This document shows, in pieces, positions 32,922 through 41,879 of a DNA stretch of 57,110 bases. Source of the DNA: Bacteroidales bacterium (GTDB lineage: Bacteria > Bacteroidota > Bacteroidia > Bacteroidales > P3); contig JAFXAD010000023.1 in the NCBI GenBank assembly GCA_017522065.1, positions 1 through 57,110 on the forward strand. The letters are read 5' to 3'. The notes beneath the pieces are model-generated. The model had not been told where the DNA came from. It did not search any database and saw nothing but the letters and a program-made list of their open reading frames with translations. Every line of letters begins with the position of its first letter. Positions within the stretch are counted from its first letter, which is position 1. The position numbers and the translations under genes were made by a program.

Positions 32922-33083
32922 ATGAGCCATTGCCTCGCCTCGCTGTCGGTGCGCCATTTTTCGTCCCTCATACTGCATTATACGGGCCAGACGCCGATGC
33001 AGTGGATTCACCTTTTCATCATCGGACAGGCTAAGCACCTAATACCGCAAGAGGATGCAATAGGCGGATGGATTTCAGGATAG
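32922..33083 (+). pseudogene. AraC-family regulator remnant
   Basis: A 53-codon frame from ATG 32922 reads LSVRHFSSLILHYTGQTPMQ and then WIHLFIIGQAKHLI. This is the second helix-turn-helix of AraC/XylS proteins (consensus 'tGxtPxqWi...r...AkxLL'). Everything before it is missing and it ends early, overlapping the uvrA stop. It is too short for a functional regulator, so it is best read as a relic. Confidence 0.6.
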
Positions 33084-35372
33084 ATAGGGCCTTGTTACTG
33101 AGTCTTTTGATTGTGTCATCTCGAGTGGGGTGCCTTCGAAGATGATGCGGCCGCCAGTGGCGCCACCTCCGGGACCGAGTTCTATGATATAGTCGCACGA
33201 CTTGAGCATGTCGATGTTGTGTTCGATGAGGAAGATGCTACTACCGGCATCGACCATCGCGTCGAAGAGGTTGAGGATGCGTCGTATGTCGCCTGCGTGG
33301 AGGCCGTCGCTGGGCTCGTCGAGGATGAAGATTTTGCCTTTCTCGCGAAGGCTGGAAGCGAGCTTGATGCGCTGCAGTTCGCCGCCGCTGAGGGTGGAGA
33401 GCGACTGGTTGAGATGCAGGTATCCGAGTCCTACCTGTCGTAGGGGTTCGAGCTTTTCGGCAATGACGGTGCCGGCGAAGAACTCGGCAGCGCGGTTGAC
33501 GGTGAGGTCCATCACCTCGGCAATATTTAGACCCTGCAATTTGTACTGCATCACCTCGGGTGCATAGCGGAGTCCGCCACAGGCCTCGCAGGTGGTCTCG
33601 ATGGCGTCCATGAAGGCCATGTCGTTGACGATGACTCCTTTGCCGCCACAGACGGGGCAGCCTCCCTTGCCGTTGAACGAGAAGAGGTCGGCCTTCACCT
33701 TGTTGGCTTTTGCGAAGAGGCGTCGGATGTCGTCGGCGACGTCGAGATATGTTGCGGGTGTGGAACGTAGGCTGATGCCGATGTTTTTCTGGCTGATGTA
33801 GACGATGTCGTCGGGCTTCGGCCACGCCTGGCGGAAACACTCCATCAGCGAGCTTTTGCCGGAGCCCGCCACGCCGGCAATGCCGCACATCACGCCCAGT
33901 GGCAGTCGCACGTTGAGGTGCTGCAGGTTGTGCAGGGAGGCATCCTGTATCGTGAAGAATCCCTTGGACTTACGCACTTTTTCCTTGATGGTGCTCTGCG
34001 TGCTGAGCATCGTGCCGGTGAGGGTGGAGGAGTGGAGCAGTTCGTCGTAGGAGCCTTCGAAGACGACCTCGCCGCCTTTCATTCCGGCACCGGGACCCAT
34101 GTCGATAATGTGGTCGGCGATGCGTATCATCTCCTTGTGGTGTTCGACGAGGATGACGGTGTTTGCTCCTCTTTGGCCGGAGTCTACTTCGGAAGGGGTC
34201 AGGCCGTGGTTTTTAAGTTTCTGCACCGAGCGCTGCATCAGCAGTATGTCGTGGTTGTGGAGCCCGACGCTGGGTTCGTCGAGGATGTACATGACGTCGG
34301 ACAGTGGCGAGTTGATGTATTTGGCTATGCGACAGCGTTGTGCCTCACCTCCGCTTAGGGTGCCTATGGCGCGGTCGAGGGTCAGGTAGCCGAGACCAAT
34401 CTCCTCGAGGGCTGTCAGGCGTTCGGTGACGGTGCGTCGGATGTCGTCGGCCAACGGGTCGTTGACGGATTGCATCCAAAGGCGGCAGTCGCTGATGCTC
34501 ATTGCTGTCACCTCGGCGATGTTCAGACCGTTGATTTTGCAGGAGCGAATCTTCTCGTTCAGTCGGGTTCCGCCACAGTCGGGGCATGTGCCCATGGTCA
34601 GCATGGGATTGATGGCGGCGGCGTGGAGGAGGCCCTCTTCGGAGTTGATGATGCTGCGGTACATGCGAGGCACGAGACCTTCGTATTTGGCCGTCTTGGG
34701 CCAGTTGGCTGGTGGGTTTTTGAGCTTGATTTGAGGCGAATAGAGGAACAGGTCGAGTTCTTCGGGGGTGTAGTCTTTGATTTTCTTGTCGAGGTCGAAG
34801 AGTCCGCTATAGGCGTAGCGTATCCAGCGCCAGCCGCCTTTGCCGAAGGCGATGTAGTGGATAGTGTCCTCGTCGTTGAGCGACTTGTTGAAGTCGACGA
34901 GTTTGTGGATGTCGAGTTCGCGTATTTCGCCGAGACCGCTGCAGCGCGGGCAGCTGCCAGCCGGGTGATTGAACGAGAAGGCGTCGCTGTAGCCCACGAA
35001 GGGTTTGCCGACGCGCGAGAAGAGTAGTCGGAGGAGGGCGTAGATGTCGGTGTAGGTGCCCACTGTGGAGCGAGAGTTGGCGGCGGGTTTGCGCTGGTCG
35101 ATGACGATGGCGATGGGGAGGTTTTCGATGCTGGCGACGTGAGGGCGCCCGTATTTGGGCAGATATTGCTGAGTGAAAGAGGGGAAGGTGTCGTTCAGTT
35201 CGCGTCGCGACTTGGCGGCAATGGTGTCGAGCACGAGCGACGACTTGCCCGAGCCCGAAACGCCTGTCACCACGGTGATTTGTCCTTTAGGGATGCTGAC
35301 GCTGACGTGCTTCAGGTTGTTTTCTGTTGCGTCTCGGACGATGATATGGTCGAAAGAGGGGTTTTGTTGCAT
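33075..35372 (-). CDS. Short UvrA-like ABC ATPase (UvrA2 type)
   Basis: The 765-residue protein has two ABC ATPase halves: Walker A GVSGSGKSSLVLDT and GVAGSGKSSLMECF, signatures LSGGEAQR and LSGGELQR, Walker B ILDEPSVGLH and ILDEPSDGLH. Zinc-finger CxxC pairs flank the signatures (CPDCGGTR, CPVCGGKG). At 765 rather than ~940 residues it lacks the UvrB-binding insertion, as in UvrA2/DrrC-type proteins linked to drug tolerance or DNA-damage resistance. It is the last gene of the minus run vsr-Nudix-PPOX-uvrA. Confidence 0.93.
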   Translation of the reverse strand: MQQNPSFDHIIVRDATENNLKHVSVSIPKGQITVVTGVSGSGKSSLVLDTIAAKSRRELNDTFPSFTQQYLPKYGRPHVASIENLPIAIVIDQRKPAANSRSTVGTYTDIYALLRLLFSRVGKPFVGYSDAFSFNHPAGSCPRCSGLGEIRELDIHKLVDFNKSLNDEDTIHYIAFGKGGWRWIRYAYSGLFDLDKKIKDYTPEELDLFLYSPQIKLKNPPANWPKTAKYEGLVPRMYRSIINSEEGLLHAAAINPMLTMGTCPDCGGTRLNEKIRSCKINGLNIAEVTAMSISDCRLWMQSVNDPLADDIRRTVTERLTALEEIGLGYLTLDRAIGTLSGGEAQRCRIAKYINSPLSDVMYILDEPSVGLHNHDILLMQRSVQKLKNHGLTPSEVDSGQRGANTVILVEHHKEMIRIADHIIDMGPGAGMKGGEVVFEGSYDELLHSSTLTGTMLSTQSTIKEKVRKSKGFFTIQDASLHNLQHLNVRLPLGVMCGIAGVAGSGKSSLMECFRQAWPKPDDIVYISQKNIGISLRSTPATYLDVADDIRRLFAKANKVKADLFSFNGKGGCPVCGGKGVIVNDMAFMDAIETTCEACGGLRYAPEVMQYKLQGLNIAEVMDLTVNRAAEFFAGTVIAEKLEPLRQVGLGYLHLNQSLSTLSGGELQRIKLASSLREKGKIFILDEPSDGLHAGDIRRILNLFDAMVDAGSSIFLIEHNIDMLKSCDYIIELGPGGGATGGRIIFEGTPLEMTQSKDSVTRPYLS

Positions 35373-35393
35373 GGTTTGAGGGTTTGAGGGGGT
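35372..35393 (-). repeat. CCTCAAA-like degenerate tract at the uvrA start
   Basis: Plus strand tggtttgagggtttgaggggg abuts the uvrA ATG, similar to the tract at 31090-31172 but inverted relative to the gene. Confidence 0.5.
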
Positions 35394-35395
35394 GC

Positions 35396-36166
35396 TTATT
35401 TTTCGCGCACGTGTTTGCCGCTGATGTGTTCGATGTGAAGGTCGAGAACAAAAGCGCGGGGGGCGTTCTTCTGCATATCGTCTTCGAGGTCATAGCCTTG
35501 CGGGAAGTATTTGGCGCCGATTTGTCGTAGCAGAGCATCGGTGCGAGCGGTGTCGTCGACGATGCTGATGCGTCCGAAACATATCACACTTTCAAAGTGA
35601 TACCACCAGCTGTCGGGTTCCTTCTTGCCGTCGCTGAGCACGCAGAAGGAGGCCTTGTTGCAGCGGCGAATGGCGTCGAGCTTGTGACCCTCGCGAGCAC
35701 AGTGGAAGAAGAGGTGGTTGTCGTTGTATAAGAAGTCGAGCGGCACGGTGTAGGGGTATCCGTTGTCGCCGAGGAGCGCGAGGATGCCGCGCGGAGCTTG
35801 TTCGAGCAACGCCACGCACTCCTCGTTGCTCATCTGCTGCTTGAAGCGTCGCATGGGGCGGAAGGTGCCGTCGGTGTCATCCGTCTGGCCAATCGTCGCC
35901 AATTCTTTTTTCAGCTCACGGTTGTGCTCTAAGAGGTTCCAGATGGCATCTTCGCTGAGCACGCCGCGTTTGAGACCTTGTGGCAGCCGTCCGGCAGCAT
36001 CGTCGTTGCGGTCATTGTGCCATTCGGGGCTGCCGAGGTAGGTGTTGAGAGTGTCGATGTCGTTGTGAACGTTTTCGTATTGATCGAGAGCTGTTTGGAG
36101 TGCTGACAGAGCTGCCGTTGCGCGGTCGAGGCGTTGCTCCATGAGAGAGATGCGTTCGGTGTTCAT
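35396..36166 (-). CDS. DUF4298 + NimA-like PPOX fusion protein
   Basis: The 256-residue protein has two parts. Residues 1-95 match DUF4298 (ERISLMEQRLDRATAAL, LNTYLGSPEWHNDR, LKRGVLSEDAIWNLL). Residues 105-256 are a NimA-like split-barrel flavoprotein (APRGILALLGDNGYPYTVPL, FFHCAREGHKLDAIRRC, FESVICFGRISIVDD). NimA-type proteins give nitroimidazole reduction/resistance; stand-alone forms lack the DUF4298 head. DUF4298 itself has no known function. Overlaps the Nudix gene by 4 bases. Confidence 0.83.
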   Translation of the reverse strand: MNTERISLMEQRLDRATAALSALQTALDQYENVHNDIDTLNTYLGSPEWHNDRNDDAAGRLPQGLKRGVLSEDAIWNLLEHNRELKKELATIGQTDDTDGTFRPMRRFKQQMSNEECVALLEQAPRGILALLGDNGYPYTVPLDFLYNDNHLFFHCAREGHKLDAIRRCNKASFCVLSDGKKEPDSWWYHFESVICFGRISIVDDTARTDALLRQIGAKYFPQGYDLEDDMQKNAPRAFVLDLHIEHISGKHVREK

Positions 36167-36549
36167 AATTGTTTCAGTGTGTTTATCAGGTTTTTGTCGG
36201 CCGGGAGCCAGTTTACGCTATCCAGTTCGTTGAGAGCCAGCCAACGTGCGTCTTCGTGTTCCTTCAGTTTCAAGGTTCCGCTTGCGAGGTGGCAGAGGAA
36301 GCAATGCATGGTGAGGTGGAACTCGGGGTAGTCGTATTCGATAGTTTGAAGTAGATGTTCCACAGTGATTTGCGATTCCAGTTCCTCCCATATTTCGCGA
36401 TGCAGGGCCTCGACAGGGGTCTCGCCGGGTTCAATTTTCCCGCCGGGGAACTCCCAGTAGTCCTTAAAGTTGCCATAGCCCCGTTGGGTGGCGAAAATGC
36501 GACCGTTGTTGTCGTGAATGATAGCTGCTACGACTTCGATGTGTTTCAT
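36163..36549 (-). CDS. MutT-like Nudix hydrolase ((d)NTP pyrophosphohydrolase)
   Basis: The 128-residue protein has a full Nudix box, GGKIEPGETPVEALHREIWE followed by EL. The MutT-like start VVAAIIHDNNGRIFATQRG is preceded by KHIE. MutT removes oxidised nucleotides such as 8-oxo-dGTP. Given its neighbours (Vsr, UvrA2, nitroreductase-like PPOX), nucleotide-pool sanitation fits. ATGA overlap with the following DUF4298-PPOX gene. Confidence 0.92.
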   Translation of the reverse strand: MKHIEVVAAIIHDNNGRIFATQRGYGNFKDYWEFPGGKIEPGETPVEALHREIWEELESQITVEHLLQTIEYDYPEFHLTMHCFLCHLASGTLKLKEHEDARWLALNELDSVNWLPADKNLINTLKQL

Positions 36550-36576
36550 GTAGATGATAACGCGGTCCTGCTGTCT

Positions 36577-37194
36577 TTATTGCCCGGCAGGGTCTTCGGC
36601 GGCCATAGGGGGAGCGGATTCCTCTTGAGCGGAGTAGGGTAGAGGATTGTGTCTGAACCGGGAGAGGAGTTTGTCGTTCAGCAGCAGTTCCACCTCGCGC
36701 ATGGTGCGTTCCATCTTGTCGGGCTTCAGCTGGCATTCCCAGACTACGATGACCTGCCAACCATTTTGTTGCAGCAAGGAGTAGTTGCGCTGGTCGCGCT
36801 CCTGGTTGCGTAAAATCTTGTTGACCCAAAAGTCGCGGTTGGTGAGCGGAATCTTGCAGCAGTCGGAGTTCAGTAGTTCCTTGTCTTTATTTTCCTGCTC
36901 GAACTTCGTGCTTGCGAAATATTGTGGATTTTGTGGATTGTTTCCGCTTTGTGCAACGGCATTTTCACGCATTCTCACGTTATGTCCGTGCCAGAAGCAC
37001 CCGTTGACGAAAATCGCTGTCCGGTAGGGCCGTAGCACGATGTCCGGCTTGCCTGGCACGCTCTTGACGTTCAGCCGATACCTGTATCCATGACCCAACA
37101 GCCACCGCCGCACCAGCAGCTCCGGCTTCGTGGCCTTGCTGCGGATGTGCGACATGCATCGGTGCCGCTGTTCGGGTGTCATTCGGTCAGTCAT
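36577..37194 (-). CDS. vsr: Very short patch repair endonuclease Vsr
   Basis: The 205-residue protein starts with the Vsr signature MTPEQRHRCMSHIRSKATKP. It has LLGHGYRYRLNVKSVPGKPD, containing the catalytic Asp of PGKPDIVL, and FVNGCFWHGHN. A ~40-residue insertion follows the FWHGH motif where classical Vsr has ~10, and the C terminus has a ~25-residue tail. Vsr nicks T:G mismatches made by deamination of 5-methylcytosine. The matching cytosine methyltransferase of this window is at 40231-41562, with the PAP2 gene and HpaII in between. Confidence 0.92.
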   Translation of the reverse strand: MTDRMTPEQRHRCMSHIRSKATKPELLVRRWLLGHGYRYRLNVKSVPGKPDIVLRPYRTAIFVNGCFWHGHNVRMRENAVAQSGNNPQNPQYFASTKFEQENKDKELLNSDCCKIPLTNRDFWVNKILRNQERDQRNYSLLQQNGWQVIVVWECQLKPDKMERTMREVELLLNDKLLSRFRHNPLPYSAQEESAPPMAAEDPAGQ

Positions 37195-37225
37195 ACAAGT
37201 ACATCATAACTTGGTAGAAAAGTAC

Positions 37226-38833
37226 TTAGAATGTGGTTTTAAGACTGACGAAAGATGTGTGGCCGGTGAATGTGGCGATATAGACTCCGTGGGGCAACCC
37301 TGCAAGGCTGGTGGAGGTGTCTCCGCTTACATTCATGCTCTTAAGAACTTTCCCGTCAATAGAGTAGATGTTGAGCACACCGGTCTCCTGTCCATTTGCA
37401 AAGGTCAGCACCACGTTTTCGCCGTTGCGGACAAGTGTGGCGGTGGTGGCAGGATCGACGGGCGTAATGCCGGCATATCCACGCAGGGCAGCGTATTCGT
37501 TGCGTGCGGCTGCAACCAGCGTTTGGAATTCCGGCTCGCGCTGCAGGCGCACGAAGGTGTAGGAGGCCAGAAGGCGTGCTGCCTGTACATCGGAAGCCCA
37601 GTGGTAGCCTGCAATGACACGGCTATATCCATACTCAAAGCCTCGTTCGAGGATGGCGTTCATGCTGTCGGGGGTCAGCTGCACCATGGCCAGCGCCATT
37701 CCCCATCCCAGGGTGGAATGGGTGGAGGGGTAGGACGAGTCGGTGGACTCTTCTTCCTCCTCCTCGGGAATCATCGATCCGTCGCCCAGCTGGGCGTAGG
37801 GACGGCGGCGGAAACCGCTGTTCTTCAGGCGTCGCGACTCGGTGCGCAGCGTCGTGTACACATGGGTCAGATAGGCCGTGATGTTGGGTGCCACGGTGGT
37901 GTCGAGCGGCATATCGAGACAGTCGGAATACTGGCTCAGGAAGTCTTCCACATGTTTTGAATTGTCGACCAGGGCCTGAACGCCACGCGGCGTGTTGCGC
38001 AGGCTTCGGGCAAGCCAGTGGGCCGCCACATCGCCCTGGTAGCGGTAGGATGCCGTGTCGATGGGTGGCGGCAGGATGCGGCGACTGTTGGGATAAGGCA
38101 CGTTGGCCGGTGCTGTGCCGTGCCAAAGCAGGTATTCGGTACGTGCGGCGGCGAGGTCGGAACGGTATTCGGGACTGGCCTGAATACGCGCCACACAGCT
38201 GCTGGCTGCCAGGCGTGCTGCGTCGACATCGCTCTGCCAGTGGGCTCCGACGATGACGCGGTTCTCGCCGTATTCCCATCCGCGACGCAGTATGGTATCC
38301 TGCTGTTCGGGTGCCATCTGCGCTAGGATTAGTGCGGTGGTCCATCCCAGCGAGGTGTGCCCCGACGGATAGGAACCGTTGCCACGCAGGTGCTCTTCGT
38401 CATCGAAGGCACCAGCCACATGCTCGTTCATTCTGGCAAACGGGCGTATTCGCATATATCTAGCCTTGGTCCTGTCGACAGCCTGGGCAGCAGTCTTTTG
38501 TCCGCGCGACACAAGCCGGTAGATGGCCGGTGTGGTCTCCTTGCTGATAGTGAATCCAAGTGCGTCGCTATAGATCTGGCACATACGTGCAACACTGTTT
38601 TCCGACTCCCAGCTGGCACGCTGCCCGCGTGCTGTGGCGCGCATTGACTTCCCCCATATCCATTGCTGGAAGTCGTCGATAAAGAGCATGCTGTTAGTGT
38701 CGGGCGGTGCTGGCAGATAGATGCCTGCATCGGGCATCTGGTTGTCGTCATAGTAGGGTACGGTGTCCAGGTTTTGGGCCGCAAGGTGCATATACAATAT
38801 GCATACAGAAAAAAATAGTATGGTCTTCTTCAT
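37226..38833 (-). CDS. Tandem PAP2 acid phosphatase with T9SS sorting domain
   Basis: The 535-residue protein has a signal peptide (HLAAQ) and two class A PAP2 domains. Domain 1 shows KARYMRIRP, PSGHTSLGW and NRVIVGAHWQSD, with Ser-Arg changed to Asn-Arg. Domain 2 shows KNSGFRRRP, PSTHSTLGW and SRVIAGYHWASD. The first keeps PSGH; the second has PSTH but full SR...H...D. The last ~80 residues (VLNIYSIDGKVLKSMNVSG, GVYIATFTG) are a type A T9SS sorting domain. It should be a surface or secreted phosphatase. A duplicated PAP2 chain is unusual. Confidence 0.88.
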   Translation of the reverse strand: MKKTILFFSVCILYMHLAAQNLDTVPYYDDNQMPDAGIYLPAPPDTNSMLFIDDFQQWIWGKSMRATARGQRASWESENSVARMCQIYSDALGFTISKETTPAIYRLVSRGQKTAAQAVDRTKARYMRIRPFARMNEHVAGAFDDEEHLRGNGSYPSGHTSLGWTTALILAQMAPEQQDTILRRGWEYGENRVIVGAHWQSDVDAARLAASSCVARIQASPEYRSDLAAARTEYLLWHGTAPANVPYPNSRRILPPPIDTASYRYQGDVAAHWLARSLRNTPRGVQALVDNSKHVEDFLSQYSDCLDMPLDTTVAPNITAYLTHVYTTLRTESRRLKNSGFRRRPYAQLGDGSMIPEEEEEESTDSSYPSTHSTLGWGMALAMVQLTPDSMNAILERGFEYGYSRVIAGYHWASDVQAARLLASYTFVRLQREPEFQTLVAAARNEYAALRGYAGITPVDPATTATLVRNGENVVLTFANGQETGVLNIYSIDGKVLKSMNVSGDTSTSLAGLPHGVYIATFTGHTSFVSLKTTF

Positions 38834-39141
38834 TCTTTTTATTCTTGTTTGAATCGTTTTTTTTTGGTGTCAGATACTTTTCTATATGTCCGATGTCAGG
38901 AGAATCCGACGGCTTTCAATCTTCTCAGCCTTCCTTTTCTTTTTTTACCTGTTGTTATGTAGTACAAAAGTGGTACGTTTCACTGGATTGACCAAATAAT
39001 TCCGTGCTTTGACATCCAGCCTCCTCGTTCATGCATTATTTCGTATAAGCGTAATTGTATCCTTTTTTTCCCAAGAGCAAATATTCGAAAAAAACCGTTT
39101 TCCCAGCATTACGTTTCTATTTTTTATGGCGAAAAAGCTGT
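38834..39141 (-). other. Promoter region of the PAP2 gene; otherwise empty
   Basis: About 300 bases without a gene. On the minus strand a near-consensus CACTTTTG (CcaCTTTTGtac) lies near 38961-38970 and may be the PAP2 promoter -7 element. No repeat or open frame of note. Confidence 0.35.
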
Positions 39142-40224
39142 TTATTGAATAAATCGTATTTGTAGGTTCAGTTTAATGTATACCTTACCATCATTCTCGC
39201 GATATATTTTTCCGTAATGATGTCTGGTGCGACTACCTCGTTCGAAGCGTGTGTTGTTGTACAGATAGTCTTCAACATCATTACGATTGTAGAAATGGTA
39301 GCAGACAATTTCGCCATCATTTCGGACAACAAGGTAGCCTCCATTTGCGTCATAACGTCCTTTCCATTCTTTGGCGGGAGTCATGCCAAGTGCGGCATCT
39401 ATCAGCAATACTTTCATTTTATGTTCATAGAATGCCAAAACATTATTTCCCGTAAAACCCAAAGGATTTTTCCTTGCAACGAACTCTACGGCATCTTTTA
39501 TTTTTGATGTTTGGTTTGGTATGCTATTGTAAATGAGACATTGGGCAATAAATTCAGGCATTCCGCAGTCAAGGAAGAGTAGGTTGTTTTTGAATGTTTG
39601 ATGTTCAATATCAGAATACTCGAGTTTGTAGCCATTGTCTGAAAGAGCTTTCATTCGTGGCAGGTGACCATTAATATTGTTAATCTCTTCTATCTCTGCA
39701 TCAGTCATTTCCTTACCCACAATTCTGTAACGGATATTGGTGGCTTCAGTGGCATTGAGTAGAGTAGATGCACTTCCGAGTTGCGATTTAATACTAAATC
39801 CTAGCATCGGTGTCATGTTGGTACGCAGGTCGTGAATGACAATGTGAATGTCGGCTTTATCTTTTGATGGTGCTTTCAGTTTGGCGCAACCAATTCTACA
39901 CATGAAGCTTTCTGCATTAGGTACAGCGAAGGTACGTTTGTTGTTATTTTTGATTTCTAGTAATAGAGATTCGGATTCGGACAGAAACCTATCCATCGAA
40001 ATACGTGCGTACTCATGTCCCTCCTCATTGATAACAACAATGTGTTGCTCCTGGTTAGGCTTGTATTCATGACGTTTGCTTTCTTCTCGAATAATGCTAA
40101 TGATAGGATAGTAGAGATTTAACTTGTTTAAGTTGGCATCCCCAGCATGAACTTTACCCTCACCAAGCAGTCTAAATAGTGTGTATATTTCACTCCATTC
40201 TCCTTTGTTACCTGTAATTGCCAT
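39142..40224 (-). CDS. HpaII-family type II restriction endonuclease
   Basis: The 360-residue protein opens GNKGEWSEIYTLFRLLGEGK and continues with AGDANLNKL, LGFSIKSQLGSASTLLNA and LGFTGNNVLAFYEH. This is the RE_HpaII family (length of HpaII: ~358). Members cut CCGG. SIKSQ lies in the likely PD-(D/E)XK core. It starts 6 bases after the methyltransferase stop, so modification precedes restriction in the operon, a common order that protects the host first. Confidence 0.9.
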   Translation of the reverse strand: MAITGNKGEWSEIYTLFRLLGEGKVHAGDANLNKLNLYYPIISIIREESKRHEYKPNQEQHIVVINEEGHEYARISMDRFLSESESLLLEIKNNNKRTFAVPNAESFMCRIGCAKLKAPSKDKADIHIVIHDLRTNMTPMLGFSIKSQLGSASTLLNATEATNIRYRIVGKEMTDAEIEEINNINGHLPRMKALSDNGYKLEYSDIEHQTFKNNLLFLDCGMPEFIAQCLIYNSIPNQTSKIKDAVEFVARKNPLGFTGNNVLAFYEHKMKVLLIDAALGMTPAKEWKGRYDANGGYLVVRNDGEIVCYHFYNRNDVEDYLYNNTRFERGSRTRHHYGKIYRENDGKVYIKLNLQIRFIQ

Positions 40225-40230
40225 ATTTGT

Positions 40231-41562
40231 TTAAATTAATCCTAATACTTTTAATTCTTCCTTTGCAGTCGCTTGTATTGCTGGAATTGCGACGGAATTA
40301 CCAAATTGTTTGTATGCAGAAGCATCTGCAACTACAATTTTAAATGTATCCGGAAATCCCTGTAATCTCGCCCACTCTCTTGGTGTCATTTTGCGTATTC
40401 CATCCTTATTAACCTCACCTTTGATTCTGGTTATAGGAGTAAAGTTGGTCAGTCTTTTGTCAATAATGAGATTGCACTCTCTTCCCATGCCACCAACGAC
40501 TATTGCATTGGCCACTCCGTCAATATCAATTATTTTGTAACCAAAGCCATTGCCAGCAGCCTCGTGTCTGGCTTTGTGTTTGATTAATGTTTCAACATAA
40601 GCAGTAGATAGGTAGTACTTTACAGATACTTCGTTCTCTTCCATTACATCGCGAAACTTGGGGCGTTTTTCCCCAAGCGTTGTTGGCTGTGGGTAGTGAA
40701 AATCGGAGATGTTGATGTGCAGATTTTTACGAAAACCAATAATATATATGCGTTCGCGATGCTGTGGCACTCCGTAATCCATAGCATTAAGAATTTGTGG
40801 TGGCACAACATCATAACCAGCATCGTCAAGGTGCTTAAGGATTGTTTCTAATGTTCTGCCTCGGTCGTGAATGGCTAAGCCTTTTACGTTTTCCAAGAAG
40901 AAAGCCTTTGGCTGGTGTTTGCGGAGAATCGCTTCTATCTCAAAGAACAGAGTTCCACGTGTTTCATCCTTAAATCCAAGACGCTTTCCCGCCAGTGAAA
41001 ATGCTTGGCAGGGAAATCCTCCACACAAAATGTCAAATTTCCTCGGTATGAAACTTTTGGTGGATTCTTTTGTAATGTCACCGAATGGCATTTCTCCATA
41101 ATTTGCAAGATATGTCTCTTGTGCTTTGGCATCAAACTCCGATGAATAGACACATTTGCCTCCAAGATTTTGCATTGCGATACGGAACCCTCCAATACCA
41201 GCAAAAAGGTCAATAAATGTGAATTTCGGATTGCCTGGAGACGGAAATGGCACATCGAAAAACTGGTCAAACAGTCCATATTGCGCTGGGTCTTCGGCTG
41301 CTTGCAGTACTTGTTCATCGCTCCAGTCTGAAATGTCAATTTTTTGTCTCATTTCTTTGCGTGAAAGAAAGTTTCGAACAGCATTAATGATTTCCGACTG
41401 CTCCTTCTTTGTCAGTCTCTTTCGATGATTATGCAAAAAGTGGCTTAACACAGCCATCTGGTTCTCAAAAGAGGTTTCGCCATAAACTTTCACGCCAACG
41501 TTTCCGACAACTTTCTCTTCTTCGGGGAAATCCACCATTGATATATTCTGTTTCTTCGCCAT
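40231..41562 (-). CDS. C5-cytosine DNA methyltransferase of the HpaII-type system
   Basis: The 443-residue protein has motif I FIDLFAGIGGFRIAMQNLGG, motif IV GGFPCQAFSLAGKRLGF with catalytic Cys, motif VI FFLENVKGL, motif VIII RERIYIIGF and motifs IX-X (RLQGFPDTF, QFGNSVAIPAI). An N-terminal ~100-residue extension (LTKKEQSEIINAVRNFLSR) precedes motif I, as in CCGG methylases of this type. By its partner it should make the inner or outer C of CCGG 5-methylated. Lies 38 nt downstream of an ncRNA terminator. Confidence 0.93.
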   Translation of the reverse strand: MAKKQNISMVDFPEEEKVVGNVGVKVYGETSFENQMAVLSHFLHNHRKRLTKKEQSEIINAVRNFLSRKEMRQKIDISDWSDEQVLQAAEDPAQYGLFDQFFDVPFPSPGNPKFTFIDLFAGIGGFRIAMQNLGGKCVYSSEFDAKAQETYLANYGEMPFGDITKESTKSFIPRKFDILCGGFPCQAFSLAGKRLGFKDETRGTLFFEIEAILRKHQPKAFFLENVKGLAIHDRGRTLETILKHLDDAGYDVVPPQILNAMDYGVPQHRERIYIIGFRKNLHINISDFHYPQPTTLGEKRPKFRDVMEENEVSVKYYLSTAYVETLIKHKARHEAAGNGFGYKIIDIDGVANAIVVGGMGRECNLIIDKRLTNFTPITRIKGEVNKDGIRKMTPREWARLQGFPDTFKIVVADASAYKQFGNSVAIPAIQATAKEELKVLGLI

Positions 41563-41608
41563 TATGTGTACTTGCTTGTTGTTTTCAAAAAAATGGGTAA
41601 AAAAAAAT

Positions 41609-41634
41609 CCCCCTTTTGTTTTTTCAAAAGAGGG
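41609..41634 (-). terminator. Intrinsic terminator of the structured RNA
   Basis: Minus-strand stem CCCTCTTTTG/CAAAAGGGGG, loop of six A, then ATTTTTTTT. It lies 47 nt before the methyltransferase start. Confidence 0.8.
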
Positions 41635-41858
41635 CGCAGAAGAGTGATGTGCTTAACCAAGGCTTACGACGGCCCACATCAGACAACAACCATTCTGTCC
41701 ACGCCCTTTGTCCGGAGCGCAAACATCCGATGGCTTGTCCGACTGATGTGTTCCCTATGTGTCGTAATTCTGGTTAATCAGTCAATTCAAGGATGCTTAT
41801 CTACTCGTTAGTTTATTATTCTATATCCCTGTCTATAAATTTATTAATTATCATTTCC

Positions 41859-41879
41859 ACCGCCGCCGCAGGCGGCGGT
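41859..41879. repeat. Perfect 9-bp GC hairpin ACCGCCGCC-GCA-GGCGGCGGT
   Basis: Lies just after the predicted start of the structured RNA. It may cap its 5' end or be a member of the variable-stem hairpin family. Confidence 0.6.

Noticed and set aside
39142-41562. Expected depletion of CCGG by the HpaII-type system
   Set aside because: CCGG words are frequent by eye throughout the window, so avoidance is not evident; a proper count would be needed.
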